Of a DNA stretch of 42,797 nt, positions 42,237 through 42,797 are shown piece by piece. The position numbers and the translations under genes were made by a program. Below the pieces are notes generated by a model. It ran no database searches. It saw only the letters and a program-made list of their open reading frames with translations, and had not been told where the DNA came from. The stretch's first letter is position 1, and each line of letters opens with the position of its first letter. Source of the DNA: Nocardioidaceae bacterium. Lineage in GTDB: Bacteria > Actinomycetota > Actinomycetes > Propionibacteriales > Nocardioidaceae. Where the stretch lies: the NCBI GenBank assembly GCA_025980475.1, contig JAICXL010000014.1, forward strand, positions 1 to 42,797, read 5' to 3'.

Positions 42237-42542
42237 TCAGGGTGTGAAGCGACCCATCCAGCGGAGTCCTCGGCCAACGAGCCGGTTCTGGTGCCAGCCG
42301 TGCTGGACCACGGTCCTGCGCAGCCGTCTGATGCCGTTCCGCGCCCGTACGGCTGAACCCGTGCGGGCCTGGTCCTCGATCTCCCAGGCCCACTTGCTCA
42401 AGGAGTGCGCGCATCGGATGCAGACGACGACCTCGGGGTGGTTGCCGAGATGGACCAGCTTCGTGGGCTCTTGCAGGGTGCCGCAGCACCAGCACTGCGC
42501 CTGGCGTGACTCTTGGCCTTCTACGGCGGCAGGCGTCGCCAT
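42237..42542 (-). CDS. Small conserved Cys-rich protein, unknown function
   Basis: 101 residues from ATG 42542. An N-terminal CWCCG and, 25 residues later, VVVCIRCAHSL provide two Cys pairs suited to a zinc site. The rest (WEIEDQARTG, VRARNGIRRLRRTVVQHGWH, GLRWMG) is basic and looks conserved. No named family is recognised. It could be a small nucleic-acid or protein-binding zinc protein. Confidence 0.75.
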   Translation of the reverse strand: MATPAAVEGQESRQAQCWCCGTLQEPTKLVHLGNHPEVVVCIRCAHSLSKWAWEIEDQARTGSAVRARNGIRRLRRTVVQHGWHQNRLVGRGLRWMGRFTP

Positions 42543-42797
42543 GCTCGTCCTCGCTTCCGACGGCTGATGTCACGAGCGTACGCCGGGCCGTCGAGAACGC
42601 TTGCCAGAACAGATGGGCCTGCAGCCCTGCCCTCCGGGCGGTGGCCGCAGCACCAACGCCTGGCAGGCACCTCCCCGCCAGGAGGCCGTCGGATCCCTCC
42701 TCGGATGCAGCTGAAGCGGGCTGAGCCCCCACTGCGGATGCCCTGCGCTTCAGTTAGCACGGCACTCGGTCCCACTTCGTCCGCTGGTGCCCGGGAT
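42543..42797. other. Window end, no supported gene
   Basis: The last 255 bases contain only overlapping short frames without motifs or ribosome sites. They should include the promoter of the small Cys-rich gene reading left from 42542. Confidence 0.5.

Noticed and set aside
1-42797. CRISPR array, rRNA operon or insertion sequence with terminal repeats
   Set aside because: No regularly spaced repeats, rRNA-like sequence or transposase genes were found by reading both strands.

Overview
The window is GC-rich throughout, with frequent GTG starts, GC-ended codons and several leaderless-type promoters (TANNNT 6-7 bases before a start codon). Together with its housekeeping block (Nif3-like protein, C4 zinc-ribbon protein, RNase H/phosphatase fusion, YaaA, RNB nuclease), this points to a high-GC actinobacterium, most likely Nocardioidaceae (Nocardioides-like). 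The genus is an inference from gene content and order.

Bases 1-9650 are an accessory stretch. A gene-poor leader with an imperfect direct repeat precedes a very large secreted RHS/YD-repeat protein (820-7464). Its lower-GC C-terminal tail resembles a GIY-YIG/URI-type nuclease toxin. No typical immunity gene follows it: there is only a doubtful 88-codon ORF and a convergent hypothetical gene. A frameshifted DyP-peroxidase fragment (about 9032-9459) marks decayed sequence.

Bases about 9600-17410 look like an integrated mobilizable element. It carries a MobF/TraA-type relaxase-helicase, two small helix-turn-helix proteins (one excisionase-like), an AbiEii-type nucleotidyltransferase with a small upstream partner, and a tyrosine integrase. 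The integrase is preceded by inverted and direct repeats, and a sequence resembling a tRNA 3' end follows. No mating-channel genes are visible.

Bases 17472-28679 form the most unusual locus. A soluble protein fuses an ABC-transporter ATPase domain (with a degenerate signature motif) to two GAF-like regions and a histidine-kinase core. It overlaps an OmpR-type response regulator. Two pairs of GTTCA direct repeats spaced 11 bp apart then precede an operon for a xylose/ribose-type (CUT2) transporter: a lipoprotein binding protein, a single-NBD ATPase and a permease. Next come an AMP-forming acyl-CoA ligase, a small membrane protein, a gluconate-2-dehydrogenase-subunit-3-like protein and a GMC oxidoreductase. 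The layout suggests that transporter engagement is sensed by the kinase through its own NBD, and that the system controls uptake and oxidation of an unknown small molecule.

Bases 28668-38650 are mostly chromosomal: an MFS exporter, a NUDIX hydrolase, the Nif3-like/zinc-ribbon/RNase H run, a small membrane protein, a secreted GH59 galactocerebrosidase-like enzyme with an in-domain (Gly-Ser-X)8 tract, YaaA and an RNB-family nuclease. Bases 38740-40879 hold an ECF42-type sigma factor flanked by two YCII/DGPF proteins, each preceded by the same promoter-like motif with identical spacing. The window ends with a pentapeptide/DinB protein, a GNAT acetyltransferase and a small Cys-rich conserved protein.
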